Assembly: GCA_946480485.1 (NCBI GenBank)
Contig: CAMLJW010000007.1
Coordinates: 1 to 29,377 of the forward strand
DNA length: 29,377 nt
Direction: 5' to 3'
Source: an uncultured Streptomyces sp.
GTDB lineage: Bacteria > Actinomycetota > Actinomycetes > Streptomycetales > Streptomycetaceae
Numbering within the stretch: position 1 is the stretch's first letter; every line of letters begins with the position of its first letter. This document shows positions 8,240 to 14,816 of this stretch, one piece after another. The translations under genes and the position numbers were made by a program. The notes beneath the pieces are model-generated. The model was not told the origin of the DNA, did no database searches, and worked only from the letters and a program-made list of their open reading frames with translations.

Positions 8240-8613
8240 ATTTCCTCCTTCTCGGACGTACATCTCCGGCCCTGAGTGCCCCCTGTCGGCGGCTTGGTCG
8301 GGCAGGGATGGGAGAAGTGCTACGTCCTCGGGAAGGAGAGCGCCCGTACTCGGAGGCGCGAACCGCGCCCGAATCACCGGCGATCACCCCCGAGCGACAA
8401 CCACTGGTCGCGCCTGAACACTTCACGCACAACCTGCCGGACAGGCTCTGCCGAAGAAGCAGAGACCCCCCTGCCCAAGGGCCGGCGCCACTGCCGCCGG
8501 CCCCGCTCGGTGGAACCCAGGAAACCCGTTGCCCCGATTGGCTGTCGGGGGTGCGGGATTGGACCGAGCCCGGCCGATCGTGGTGCATTCTCGCCGCCCT
8601 CGCAAGGGGGTTC

Positions 8614-8629
8614 GTTACTCGCTAGTAAC
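8614..8629. promoter_or_regulatory. Inverted repeat GTTACT-N4-AGTAAC (operator candidate 1)
   Basis: Perfect 6-bp arms, GTTACT and AGTAAC, flank CGCT. The size and symmetry fit a dimeric TetR-like or MarR-like regulator. A nearly identical site lies about 130 bp further upstream of the same trio. The regulator is not known. Confidence 0.5.
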
Positions 8630-8744
8630 GGCGGGATGCCCGAAGGCCGACCCGTCGACATCGATCGACCACACAGGGTGCCCCCGGGGCGGCCGACATA
8701 ACCATTGATCCTTGGACGGAATCCGACGGATCGACATCCGCGAC

Positions 8745-8757
8745 TTACTCCTAGTAA
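8745..8757. promoter_or_regulatory. Inverted repeat TTACT-N3-AGTAA (operator candidate 2)
   Basis: Arms TTACT and AGTAA flank CCT. On the minus strand it reads TTACTAGGAGTAA, compared with TTACTAGCGAGTAA at site 1, so the two differ by a single-base indel. It sits next to the thioredoxin terminator. Confidence 0.45.
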
Positions 8758-8759
8758 CA

Positions 8760-8800
8760 GCGGCCGCGGTTTTGCAAAATTTGGCAAAACGCGCGGCCGC
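8760..8800 (-). terminator. Terminator hairpin of the thioredoxin-TPR gene
   Basis: Arms 8760-8775 and 8784-8800 (GCGGCCGCG...GTTTTGC and its complement, with a single-base bulge) enclose the loop AAAATTTG. It lies 62 nt beyond the stop codon at 8863 in the direction of transcription. Confidence 0.75.
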
Positions 8801-8862
8801 AGTGTCGCTCCGTCGACAAATCTCTCACTCAGGCATCACAGGCCTCAGTGTTTAGGGACAGG

Positions 8863-9837
8863 TCAGAACAGGGCCCGAGCCAGAGCCCGTCGCGCCGCCG
8901 CCACACGCGGGTCGTCGGCGCCGACCACTTCGAACAGCTCGAGCAGCCGTAGCCGCGCGGCGTCCCGGTCGTCACCCGCCGTACGCGCCACCGTGTCGAC
9001 AAGCCGCCCGAAGGCGTCCTCGACATGACCGCCCACCAGATCCAGGTCGGCGGCCGCGATCTGCGCCTGTACGTCACCGGGCCTCTCGGCGGCGACCTCG
9101 CGTACCCGCTGCGGATCGGCGTCCCGCACGCGCTGCAGCAACTCGGCCTGGGCGAGGCCCAGTCTGGCCTCCGTGTTGCCCGGGTCGTCACTCAGCACGT
9201 TCTTGTACGCCTGCACCGCGCCGCCCAAGTCCCCCGCGTCCAGGGCCTGTACGGCGGCTTCGAGCAGCGCGTCGTACGGTCCGGCCGGCACCTCGGGAGC
9301 CGCCGGGGCCTCGCTCGGCTGCGCGTCCGGATCGACCGTCAGGCCGGTCAGTCCGAAACGCTCCTCGGCGACCTGCACGAGCTGATCCAGGGTTCCCCGG
9401 ATCTGCGCCTCGGGCGCGGCGCCCTGGAAGAGCGGCAGGGCCTGGCCGGCCACCACCGCGAAGACGGCCGGGATCCCCTGGACCCCGAACTGCTGCATCA
9501 GCATCTGATTGGCGTCGACGTCGATCTTGGCGAGGACGAACCGGCCGTTGTACTCGGCGGCGAGGCGCTCCAGGAGAGGGCTCAGCTGCTTGCACGGCTC
9601 GCACCACTCGGCCCAGAAGTCGACGACGACGGGCACCTCGGTGGAACGCTGCAGGACGTCACGCTCGAACCCCGCCTCGTCCACATCAACAACAAGGCTC
9701 GCGGCGGAGACTGCGCCCCCACCGCCCTGCTGCGCCGCTTCGGCGCGCGCCTGCTCCGCCTTCGTCTTGGCCTCCTGGGCCGCCTTCACCGCGGCGAGGT
9801 CGACGACTCCGCTCATGGACATGTTCCGTGGCTGCAT
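8863..9837 (-). CDS. Thioredoxin-domain protein with TPR tail (CnoX/YbbN-like)
   Basis: The 324-residue product has an Ala/Lys/Gln-rich N-terminal stretch (1-45), a thioredoxin fold (about 48-160) with the active site W78-C79-E80-P81-C82 in FWAEWCEPCKQLSPLL and the cis-proline loop VQGIPAVF. An all-alpha TPR-like C-terminus (about 190-324; ALDAGDLGGAVQAYKNVL..., ARLGLAQAEL) completes it. This layout is that of chaperedoxin/co-chaperone YbbN proteins, which guard unfolded substrates against oxidation. Both cysteines are kept, so redox activity is possible, unlike E. coli YbbN, which lacks the CxxC pair. Glu in place of the usual Gly (WCEPC) should shift the redox potential. GGAGG lies about 10 nt before the ATG at 9837. 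It appears monocistronic between two hairpins. Confidence 0.9.
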   Translation of the reverse strand: MQPRNMSMSGVVDLAAVKAAQEAKTKAEQARAEAAQQGGGGAVSAASLVVDVDEAGFERDVLQRSTEVPVVVDFWAEWCEPCKQLSPLLERLAAEYNGRFVLAKIDVDANQMLMQQFGVQGIPAVFAVVAGQALPLFQGAAPEAQIRGTLDQLVQVAEERFGLTGLTVDPDAQPSEAPAAPEVPAGPYDALLEAAVQALDAGDLGGAVQAYKNVLSDDPGNTEARLGLAQAELLQRVRDADPQRVREVAAERPGDVQAQIAAADLDLVGGHVEDAFGRLVDTVARTAGDDRDAARLRLLELFEVVGADDPRVAAARRALARALF

Positions 9838-9910
9838 GACTCCATCCTCCCCCCTACGCGCGCACACGTGAAAAGCAAGGTGGAAGCCGAGCCTGCCGCG
9901 TGACGCACGC

Positions 9911-9933
9911 TTTCGCCACGAGTCGTGGCGAAA
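9911..9933. repeat. 23-nt near-perfect inverted repeat upstream of the thioredoxin gene
   Basis: Arms of 11 bp, TTTCGCCACGA and TCGTGGCGAAA, flank a single G. As DNA this is an operator-like palindrome 74-96 bp before the thioredoxin-TPR ATG. As RNA it folds into a 10-bp stem with a 3-nt loop, 115-137 nt after the icmA stop. Either an operator for the thioredoxin gene or a second icmA terminator is possible. Confidence 0.6.
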
Positions 9934-10026
9934 CCGCCTTGGGGACCCCCGAGACACCATGCGGCGCCCCGCCTCGGCCCCCCGCGCACAGGCCGCCCCC
10001 GCCGGGCCGCAGGTATTTTTGCACGG

Positions 10027-10047
10027 CATCACGGAAGGCCCGTGATG
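10027..10047 (-). terminator. Hairpin directly after the icmA stop codon
   Basis: CATCACGG (10027-10034) and CCGTGATG (10040-10047) pair around a 5-nt loop. The stem abuts the icmA TGA (10048-10050) with no gap, so it could end transcription or protect the 3' end of the message. Confidence 0.6.
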
Positions 10048-11748
10048 TCAAAACCCCGCCGGCTCCGTGTACACGCCCCACTCGTCCCGCAGGGCGTCAC
10101 AGATCTCCCCCAGCGTCGCCTCCGCACGGACGGCGCGCAGCATCGGCTCGATCATGTTCGAGCCATCCCGCGCGGCCGCCAGCATGGCCGACAGCGCCTC
10201 CCGCACAGCCACGTCGTCCCGCCCCGACCTCCGCTCGGAGAGCACCCGCACCTGCTCCCGCTCCACCTCGTGGCTGACCCGCAGGATCTCCAAGTCACCG
10301 GTCACGGACCCATGGTGGACGTTCACCCCCACGACCCGCTTTTCCCCCTTCTCCAAAGCCTGCTGGTACTGGAACGCGGACTCGGCGATCTCCCCGGTGA
10401 ACCACCCGTCGTCGATGCCCCGCAGAATCCCGGACGTGATCGGCCCGATGGGATGCCGCCCGTCCGGATGCGCCCGCAGCCCCCGCTCCTTGATCTGTTC
10501 GAAGATCCTCTCCGCGTCGGCCTCGATCCGGTCGGTCAGCTGCTCGACGTACCAGGAACCGCCCAGCGGGTCGGCCACATTGACGACTCCCGCCTCCTCC
10601 ATCAGCACCTGCTGGGTGCGCAGAGCGATCTCCGCCGCCTGCTCCGACGGCAATGCGAGCGTCTCGTCCAGCGCATTGGTGTGCAGCGAGTTCGTGCCGC
10701 CCAGAACCGCCGCGAGCGCCTCAACCGCCGTTCGTACGACGTTGTTGTACGGCTGCTGGGCCGTCAGCGAGACACCGGCGGTCTGCGTGTGGAAGCGCAG
10801 CCACTGCGCCTTCTCGGACCTGGCGCCGTACACGTCCCGCATCCACCGCGCCCAGATCCGCCGCGCCGCACGGAACTTGGCGATCTCCTCGAAGAAATCG
10901 ACATGCGCGTCGAAGAAGAAGGAAAGGCCGGGGGCGAACACCTCCACGTCGAGCCCGCGGCTCAACCCCAGCTCGACGTAGCCGAATCCGTCCGCCAGTG
11001 TGTACGCCAGCTCCTGCGCGGCCGTAGACCCGGCCTCCCGGATGTGGTAGCCGGAGACGGACAGCGGCTTATAGGCGGGGATCTTCGACGCGCAGTGCTC
11101 CATCAGGTCGCCGATGAGCCGCAGATGAGGCTCGGGCTGGAAGAGCCACTCCTTCTGCGCGATGTACTCCTTGAAGATGTCCGTCTGGAGCGTGCCGTTC
11201 AGCACGCCCGGGTCGATGCCCTGCCGCTCGGCCGCGACGAGGTACATACAGAAGACCGGGACGGCGGGTCCCGAGATCGTCATGGACGTCGTGACGTCAC
11301 CCAGCGGGATGTCCTTGAAGAGGACCTCCATGTCGGCGGCGGAGTCGATCGCGACCCCGCAGTGCCCGACCTCGCCGAGCGAGCGCGGATCGTCGGAGTC
11401 ACGCCCCATGAGCGTGGGCATGTCGAAAGCCACGGACAGGCCGCCCCCGCCGTTGGCGAGGATCGTCCTGTAGCGCTCGTTCGTCTGCTCGGCGTTGCCG
11501 AATCCTGCGAACTGCCGGATGGTCCACGTCCGCCCTCGATAGCCGGTCGCGTAGAGCCCCCGCGTGAAGGGGTACTCACCGGGCCAGCCGATCCGCTCGA
11601 ACCCGTCGTAGGTGTCCCCGGGCCGAGGTCCGTACACCGGCTTCACCGGATCCCCGGAGAGCGTGGTGAAGTCGGCCTCGCGCTTGCGTGAGGCGTCGTA
11701 ACGGGCCTGCCAGCGTCGGCGGCCCTCTTCGATGGGGTCAGCGTCCAT
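10048..11748 (-). CDS. icmA: Isobutyryl-CoA mutase large (substrate-binding) subunit
   Basis: IcmA with the small B12-binding subunit IcmB interconverts isobutyryl-CoA and n-butyryl-CoA, linking valine breakdown to butyryl-, ethylmalonyl- and methylmalonyl-CoA pools. The 566-residue product has exactly the length of the Streptomyces IcmA proteins I remember. The residues that separate this enzyme from methylmalonyl-CoA mutase can be read: Phe80 in TIRQFAGFGNAEQT (mutase has Tyr) and Gln198 in KEYIAQKE (mutase has Arg). The TIM-barrel motifs GLSVAFDMPTLMGRDSDDP, VSGYHIREAG and LGGTNSLHTNALDE are intact. There is no B12-binding DxHxxG domain, as expected; icmB is not in this window. The ATG at 11748 appears leaderless. 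A MeaB-type chaperone gene lies about 9 kb away in the same group of acyl-CoA genes. Confidence 0.95.
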   Translation of the reverse strand: MDADPIEEGRRRWQARYDASRKREADFTTLSGDPVKPVYGPRPGDTYDGFERIGWPGEYPFTRGLYATGYRGRTWTIRQFAGFGNAEQTNERYRTILANGGGGLSVAFDMPTLMGRDSDDPRSLGEVGHCGVAIDSAADMEVLFKDIPLGDVTTSMTISGPAVPVFCMYLVAAERQGIDPGVLNGTLQTDIFKEYIAQKEWLFQPEPHLRLIGDLMEHCASKIPAYKPLSVSGYHIREAGSTAAQELAYTLADGFGYVELGLSRGLDVEVFAPGLSFFFDAHVDFFEEIAKFRAARRIWARWMRDVYGARSEKAQWLRFHTQTAGVSLTAQQPYNNVVRTAVEALAAVLGGTNSLHTNALDETLALPSEQAAEIALRTQQVLMEEAGVVNVADPLGGSWYVEQLTDRIEADAERIFEQIKERGLRAHPDGRHPIGPITSGILRGIDDGWFTGEIAESAFQYQQALEKGEKRVVGVNVHHGSVTGDLEILRVSHEVEREQVRVLSERRSGRDDVAVREALSAMLAAARDGSNMIEPMLRAVRAEATLGEICDALRDEWGVYTEPAGF

Positions 11749-11754
11749 CCTTCG

Positions 11755-11784
11755 AATTTACTAGGACGTCCTAGTACATGTCGA
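11755..11784 (-). promoter_or_regulatory. icmA promoter with 18-bp palindromic operator in the spacer
   Basis: On the minus strand a -35 TCGACA (11779-11784), an 18-bp spacer and a -10 TAAATT (11755-11760) end 6 nt before the icmA ATG, predicting a leaderless transcript. The perfect palindrome TACTAGGACGTCCTAGTA (11759-11776) fills the spacer and touches the -10, the classic position for a repressor. The regulator may be one of the acyl-CoA-responsive TetR types or the nearby MarR protein (inference). Confidence 0.65.
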
Positions 11785-11790
11785 CGGCAG

Positions 11791-11817
11791 ACCGCCACAG
11801 ATCACACCTGTGGCGGT
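11791..11817 (-). terminator. Terminator hairpin of the DUF3817 gene
   Basis: ACCGCCACAG (11791-11800) and CTGTGGCGGT (11808-11817) pair perfectly around ATCACAC. The stem begins 5 nt after the DUF3817 stop codon. Confidence 0.8.
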
Positions 11818-11822
11818 AGCGC

Positions 11823-12161
11823 CTACGCCTCGGCGACCGCGGCCGGGTCGTCCACGACCCTGGCATCCAGCTCGTGGCTGACCTTGCGCTCCACGAAGAA
11901 CGCCGCGGTCGGAAGGGTGCCCGCGAGCAGCACCCAGACCTGCTTGCCGACCGGCCACCTCGCCTTGGCGCCCAGATCGAAGGCGAAGACGAGATACACG
12001 ACGTACAGCCAGCCGTGCGCGATGCCGACCACCCGCGTGAAGTCGGCGGCGCCGTCCATCTTCAGCACATACTTGGCGATCACCCCGAGGGTCAGCAGAA
12101 CCAGCAGCACACCGGTGATGTAGGCCATGACGCGGTAGCGGGTCAGCACGCTTTTTTTCAT
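11823..12161 (-). CDS. DUF3817 small membrane protein, copy 1
   Basis: This 112-residue protein, starting MKKSVLTRYRVMAYITG, has three hydrophobic segments (about 10-30, 42-66, 76-92; VMAYITGVLLVLLTLGVI, IAHGWLYVVYLVFAFDLG, VWVLLAGTLPTAAFFVERK) and a short acidic tail. The VGIAHGWLYVVYLVFAFDL and PTAAFFVERK motifs are typical of DUF3817. No biochemical role is established for the family. I chose the ATG at 12161 because a TACGCT hexamer (12169-12174) lies 7 nt before it, a leaderless pattern. The longer open frame upstream is Arg-rich and non-homologous. A paralogue lies at 17775-18119 on the other side of the island. Confidence 0.85.
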   Translation of the reverse strand: MKKSVLTRYRVMAYITGVLLVLLTLGVIAKYVLKMDGAADFTRVVGIAHGWLYVVYLVFAFDLGAKARWPVGKQVWVLLAGTLPTAAFFVERKVSHELDARVVDDPAAVAEA

Positions 12162-12247
12162 GGGCACGAGCGTAACCGGCGGTTTCGTACGATCTTCGGG
12201 CGCCCCCGAGGGGTACCGGCAGGGCGCACGCATACGAGCGGAACGCC

Positions 12248-12757
12248 CTATTCCTTGTCGAAGTCGTGCGCGGCGACGCGCAGCGGCCGCAGCATCGCGA
12301 AGATCTCCCCGCACTCCTCGGCGTCGTACACCCCGAGCCCGAAGTCCATCGCCATCAGGTCGTGGGTGGCCGCTTCGCAGACCTCGCGGCCTTTCTCGGT
12401 GATGGAGGCGAGCGTGCCGCGCCCGTCGCTGGGGTTGGGCCGCTTGGCGACGAGCCCTGACCTCACGAGCCGGTCCACGGTGTTCGTGACGGACGTCGGG
12501 TGCACCATGAGCCGCTCGCCGATCTTGGACATCGGCAGCTCGCCCGCCTTGGAGAAGGTGAGCAGCACGAGCGCCTCGTAGCGTGCGAACGTCAGTCCGT
12601 ACGGCTTGACCACCGCGTCGACCTCGGCCAGCAGGATCTGCTGCGCGCGCATGATCGAGGTGATCGCGGCCATGGAGGGTACGTTCCCCCAGCGCTGCTT
12701 CCAGTGTTCGTCGGCGCGGGCGATGGGGTCGAAAGGGAGACTGAGCGGCTTCGGCAC
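12248..12757 (-). CDS. MarR family transcriptional regulator
   Basis: The 169-residue product is a MarR-type winged-helix dimer. The recognition helix region is MSKIGERLMVHPTSVTNTVDRLVRSGLV, followed by the wing KRPNPSDGRGTLASITEKG. The N-terminal helix region (ITSIMRAQQILLAEVDAVVKPYGLTFARYEALVLL) and the C-terminal helix form the dimer and ligand site. Target and ligand are unknown. It lies between DUF3817 copy 1 and a divergent zinc-ribbon ORF. The GTG start at 12757 falls directly at the predicted transcription start, so the message is probably leaderless. Confidence 0.93.
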   Translation of the reverse strand: MPKPLSLPFDPIARADEHWKQRWGNVPSMAAITSIMRAQQILLAEVDAVVKPYGLTFARYEALVLLTFSKAGELPMSKIGERLMVHPTSVTNTVDRLVRSGLVAKRPNPSDGRGTLASITEKGREVCEAATHDLMAMDFGLGVYDAEECGEIFAMLRPLRVAAHDFDKE

Positions 12758-12793
12758 GGCAAGGACCCTACCGGCCGGTCATATCGCGGTCAG
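12758..12793 (-). promoter_or_regulatory. Promoter of the MarR gene (leaderless)
   Basis: CTGACC (12788-12793), a 17-bp spacer and TAGGGT (12765-12770) make a good housekeeping promoter on the minus strand. Transcription would start about 7 nt after the -10, at or beside the GTG start at 12757. Confidence 0.65.
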
Positions 12794-12885
12794 CCCCCGT
12801 CTCGCGCTTCGGTCCCCGACCAGGCGGGCCCGCCCCTTTCCCGACCCGCCCCTTCCCGCAGCCGGGGGCTGCGCCCGGTGCTTGG

Positions 12886-12972
12886 ATGGCAGCGGGCCGT
12901 GCGGGCCGACAGGGTCGGCCGGCCGACTTCCTCACCGGTGCCAAGCTGGACGAATTCGACGTCACGGCGTAG
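12886..12972 (+). CDS. Possible 28-residue ORF upstream of the zinc-ribbon gene
   Basis: The frame encodes a short peptide starting MAAGRAGRQG and ending FLTGAKLDEFDVTA, with GC-rich third codon positions like a Streptomyces gene. Its TAG overlaps the ribosome site of the next ORF, an operon-like arrangement. No ribosome site precedes its own ATG and I do not recognise it. It could be a leader peptide, the tail of a decayed gene or chance. Confidence 0.2.
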   Translation: MAAGRAGRQGRPADFLTGAKLDEFDVTA

Positions 12973-12981
12973 GGAGTCGTC

Positions 12982-13164
12982 ATGGGGCAGTGTCCGCAGT
13001 GCGGCGGCAGCGCCCAGCCAGACCCGGAACACTCCGGAGTGATGCGCTGCCTATCGTGCTGGCACGTCTGGACACTGCCCCGTGAGCGCTCCTGCCCCGA
13101 CTACCGACCGATGCTGATCACTGCGCAAGCTCGGACGGTTCTCCAGGAAGTGCCGGAGCCGTAG
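12982..13164 (+). CDS. Small zinc-ribbon protein
   Basis: The 60-residue product begins MGQCPQCGGSAQPDPEHSG and continues VMRCLSCWHVW, giving two CxxC pairs about 16 residues apart, the layout of a zinc ribbon. The rest has no recognisable domain. AGGGAG lies about 6 nt before the ATG. It diverges from the MarR gene. Its 3' third overlaps, on the opposite strand, the degenerate end of the broken NUDIX gene, so the true C-terminus may have been changed by that rearrangement. Function unknown. Confidence 0.5.
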   Translation: MGQCPQCGGSAQPDPEHSGVMRCLSCWHVWTLPRERSCPDYRPMLITAQARTVLQEVPEP

Positions 13165-13361
13165 CCGCTGGGTGCGGTGCATGGGCAGGGCGTCAATCTC
13201 GCTGAGGTCCACGAATCGCGCTTCTGTGGACTCGTCGGAGACTGTCAGCGATCCGGCCACGATGCGCTCGTTAAAGCACACGTTGAATTGCCGCCGTACT
13301 TCTCCGTCGCTGTACGCGATGACGTGGCGGGGGTCTGTGTACGTGCCGACAAGCCCGTGAT
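13051..13361 (-). pseudogene. NUDIX hydrolase, C-terminal fragment of a gene split by the island
   Basis: The frame reads GLVGTYTDPRHVIAYSDGEV, then RRQFNVCF, SDESTEARFVDLSEIDALPMH and RLRLRHFLENRP. This is the C-terminal half of a common Streptomyces NUDIX hydrolase. Homology stops abruptly at base 13361, upstream of which the NUDIX box and N-terminus should lie but are absent. The matching N-terminus is found at 17534-17614 in the same orientation. After HFLENRP the frame runs on without homology to 13051, so the tail may be frameshifted as well. No start codon fits, so this is a remnant. The real end of homology is near 13135. Confidence 0.8.
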
Positions 13362-13546
13362 GTTTCCGGCAGGGTGAAGTAGAGCCAGTGCGGCAGCAGG
13401 CATGGGAGCCACTGTTTCGGCAACGGAATCGGGAGCCAGTCTGTATGACGTTGTGCAACATGCCGCTTTCGGCGTAATAGGCAGGTTGGACTGTTTGGCC
13501 GCGCCACTCTGTGCGGGTTGATCACGGTCGTGTCAGGAGACTGTGG

Positions 13547-13989
13547 GTGCATAGATCGCATGAGTGGCTGTATGAGCGGATCCGCCGGGACAAGCGGCAG
13601 AACCCGGAGATGTCGGGGCGGGCTTTGGCCCGATGCTGATCGAGGTGCTGCTGTTGCATCGGCAGCTGCCCGCTGATGCAGTCGTGGCGGGCATGGCCAC
13701 TGTCTTGAAGGTTGGCTCCGTCAGCACCGACCTGGTGGCCATCGAAACCCGCAAGGCCGTGGAGATGCGGGAGGCGGAGGATGTCGGCGATGAGCCGGAT
13801 GGCGACGGCGGGCACGACGAGCAGGCAGGCGAGGCCGCCTATGACGATAAGGCTGACGGCGCAAAGGTGATCTCGCTGCATGCGCGGCTGCCGCCGGACG
13901 TGCGCACGGCGCTGCCGGACATAAGCAAGTACGACCGGCCGCTGAAGCCGGCCACCACCCAGGCGCCGAGGAAGGGCACGAGCTCATGA
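13547..13989 (+). pseudogene. istA: IS21-family transposase istA, internally deleted
   Basis: A GTG at 13547 with CAGGAGA 8 nt upstream starts a frame reading HRSHEWLYERIRRDKRQ, then GRALAR, the N-terminal helix-turn-helix region of IstA. It stops at 13637-13639. From 13633 a second frame reads LIEVLLLHRQLPADAVVAGM and continues to KYDRPLKP, the C-terminal region of IstA. Everything between, including the DDE catalytic core, has been lost, roughly 350-400 residues judged by the usual IstA length of about 500. The stop at 13987-13989 overlaps the istB ATG (ATGA), as in intact IS21 elements. The element cannot transpose by itself. Confidence 0.8.
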
Positions 13990-14816
13990 CTCCCACCAAG
14001 ACCGCCGAGGCCACCGGGGAACGGGTGGTGCCGGCGAGGATCTCGCTGCCGGGCGACCCGGAGGACGCGCTGATCGATGAGGCATGCCGCGACCTGCGCC
14101 TGCCCGCGTTCCGTGAGCGGTTTGTCGGGATCGCAGGCACTGCGCGGCGTGGGCAGGCGTCCTGCAGGCAGTTTCTGCCGGAGTTGTTGCAGATCGAGGT
14201 CGCAGACCGGGAGGTGCGCCGGCAGCAGAGGCTGGTGCGGGCGGCGAAGTTCCCTCGGGCCAAACGGCTGGAGGACTTCACTTTCGAGAAGAACCCCGAC
14301 GTTCCTCCCGAGCTCATCGGTGAGCTGAAGAACCCGGCCTGGGCGGCCGAAGGCCAGCCTCTGGTCCTGATCGGTGACAGCGGCACGGGCAAGAGCCGTC
14401 TGCTGATCGGTATCGGTACAGCGGTCACCGAAGCGGGTCTGACGGTCCGCTACACCACGACCTCGGCCCTGGTGAACGAGCTCGCCGAGGCGGACGCGGC
14501 CAAGTGCCTGTCCGGTGTGATCGCCCGCTACAGCAAGGACGACCTGGTGTGCCTGGATGAGTTCGGCTACCTGAACCTGGACAAGATGGGCGCCAAGCTG
14601 CCGTTCCAGATTTTCACCGAGCGGGAGGAACGCAAGGCCACCGCGGTGGCCTCCCATGCCCCGTTCAATGAATGGGACAAGACCTTCACCGACCCACGTC
14701 TGTGTTCGGCGATCGCTGACCGGCTCACCTTCAAAGGCACGCTGATCCAGACCGGCACCGACTCCTACCGGCTGAAGGCCACCGAGAACGAGCACCGCTC
14801 CGCCAAGCGATCGTGA
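13986..14816 (+). CDS. istB: IS21-family helper ATPase IstB
   Basis: IstB is the AAA+ helper that guides IstA to target DNA. This 276-residue copy looks intact: Walker A at GDSGTGKSRLLIGIG (about residues 126-140), Walker B at DLVCLDEFGYLNLD, a sensor-like VASHAPFNEWDKTFTDPRLCSAIADRLTF, and the usual ending TGTDSYRLK. Its partner istA is wrecked, so selection on transposition is absent, yet no frameshift or stop is seen. The TGA at 14814-14816 overlaps the GTG/ATG of the next gene, where an IS21 element would normally have its non-coding right end. It could supply activity in trans to other IS21 copies, or be kept as an upstream coupled cistron. Confidence 0.9.
   Translation: MTPTKTAEATGERVVPARISLPGDPEDALIDEACRDLRLPAFRERFVGIAGTARRGQASCRQFLPELLQIEVADREVRRQQRLVRAAKFPRAKRLEDFTFEKNPDVPPELIGELKNPAWAAEGQPLVLIGDSGTGKSRLLIGIGTAVTEAGLTVRYTTTSALVNELAEADAAKCLSGVIARYSKDDLVCLDEFGYLNLDKMGAKLPFQIFTEREERKATAVASHAPFNEWDKTFTDPRLCSAIADRLTFKGTLIQTGTDSYRLKATENEHRSAKRS

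Larger units (their letters stand above)
8240..8862. other. 623-bp gene-free regulatory region upstream of the DUF6230 trio
   Basis: No credible gene is seen on either strand. Open frames here lack ribosome sites and family motifs. The region holds two near-identical inverted repeats (8614-8629 and 8745-8757) and the terminator of the thioredoxin gene (8760-8800). The long distance from the trio start suggests an extended promoter or leader. Confidence 0.6.

Noticed and set aside
13271..13561. Minus-strand frame reading LPHWLYFTLPE as another transposase remnant
   Set aside because: No family could be recognised with confidence, and it overlaps the NUDIX and istA remnants.
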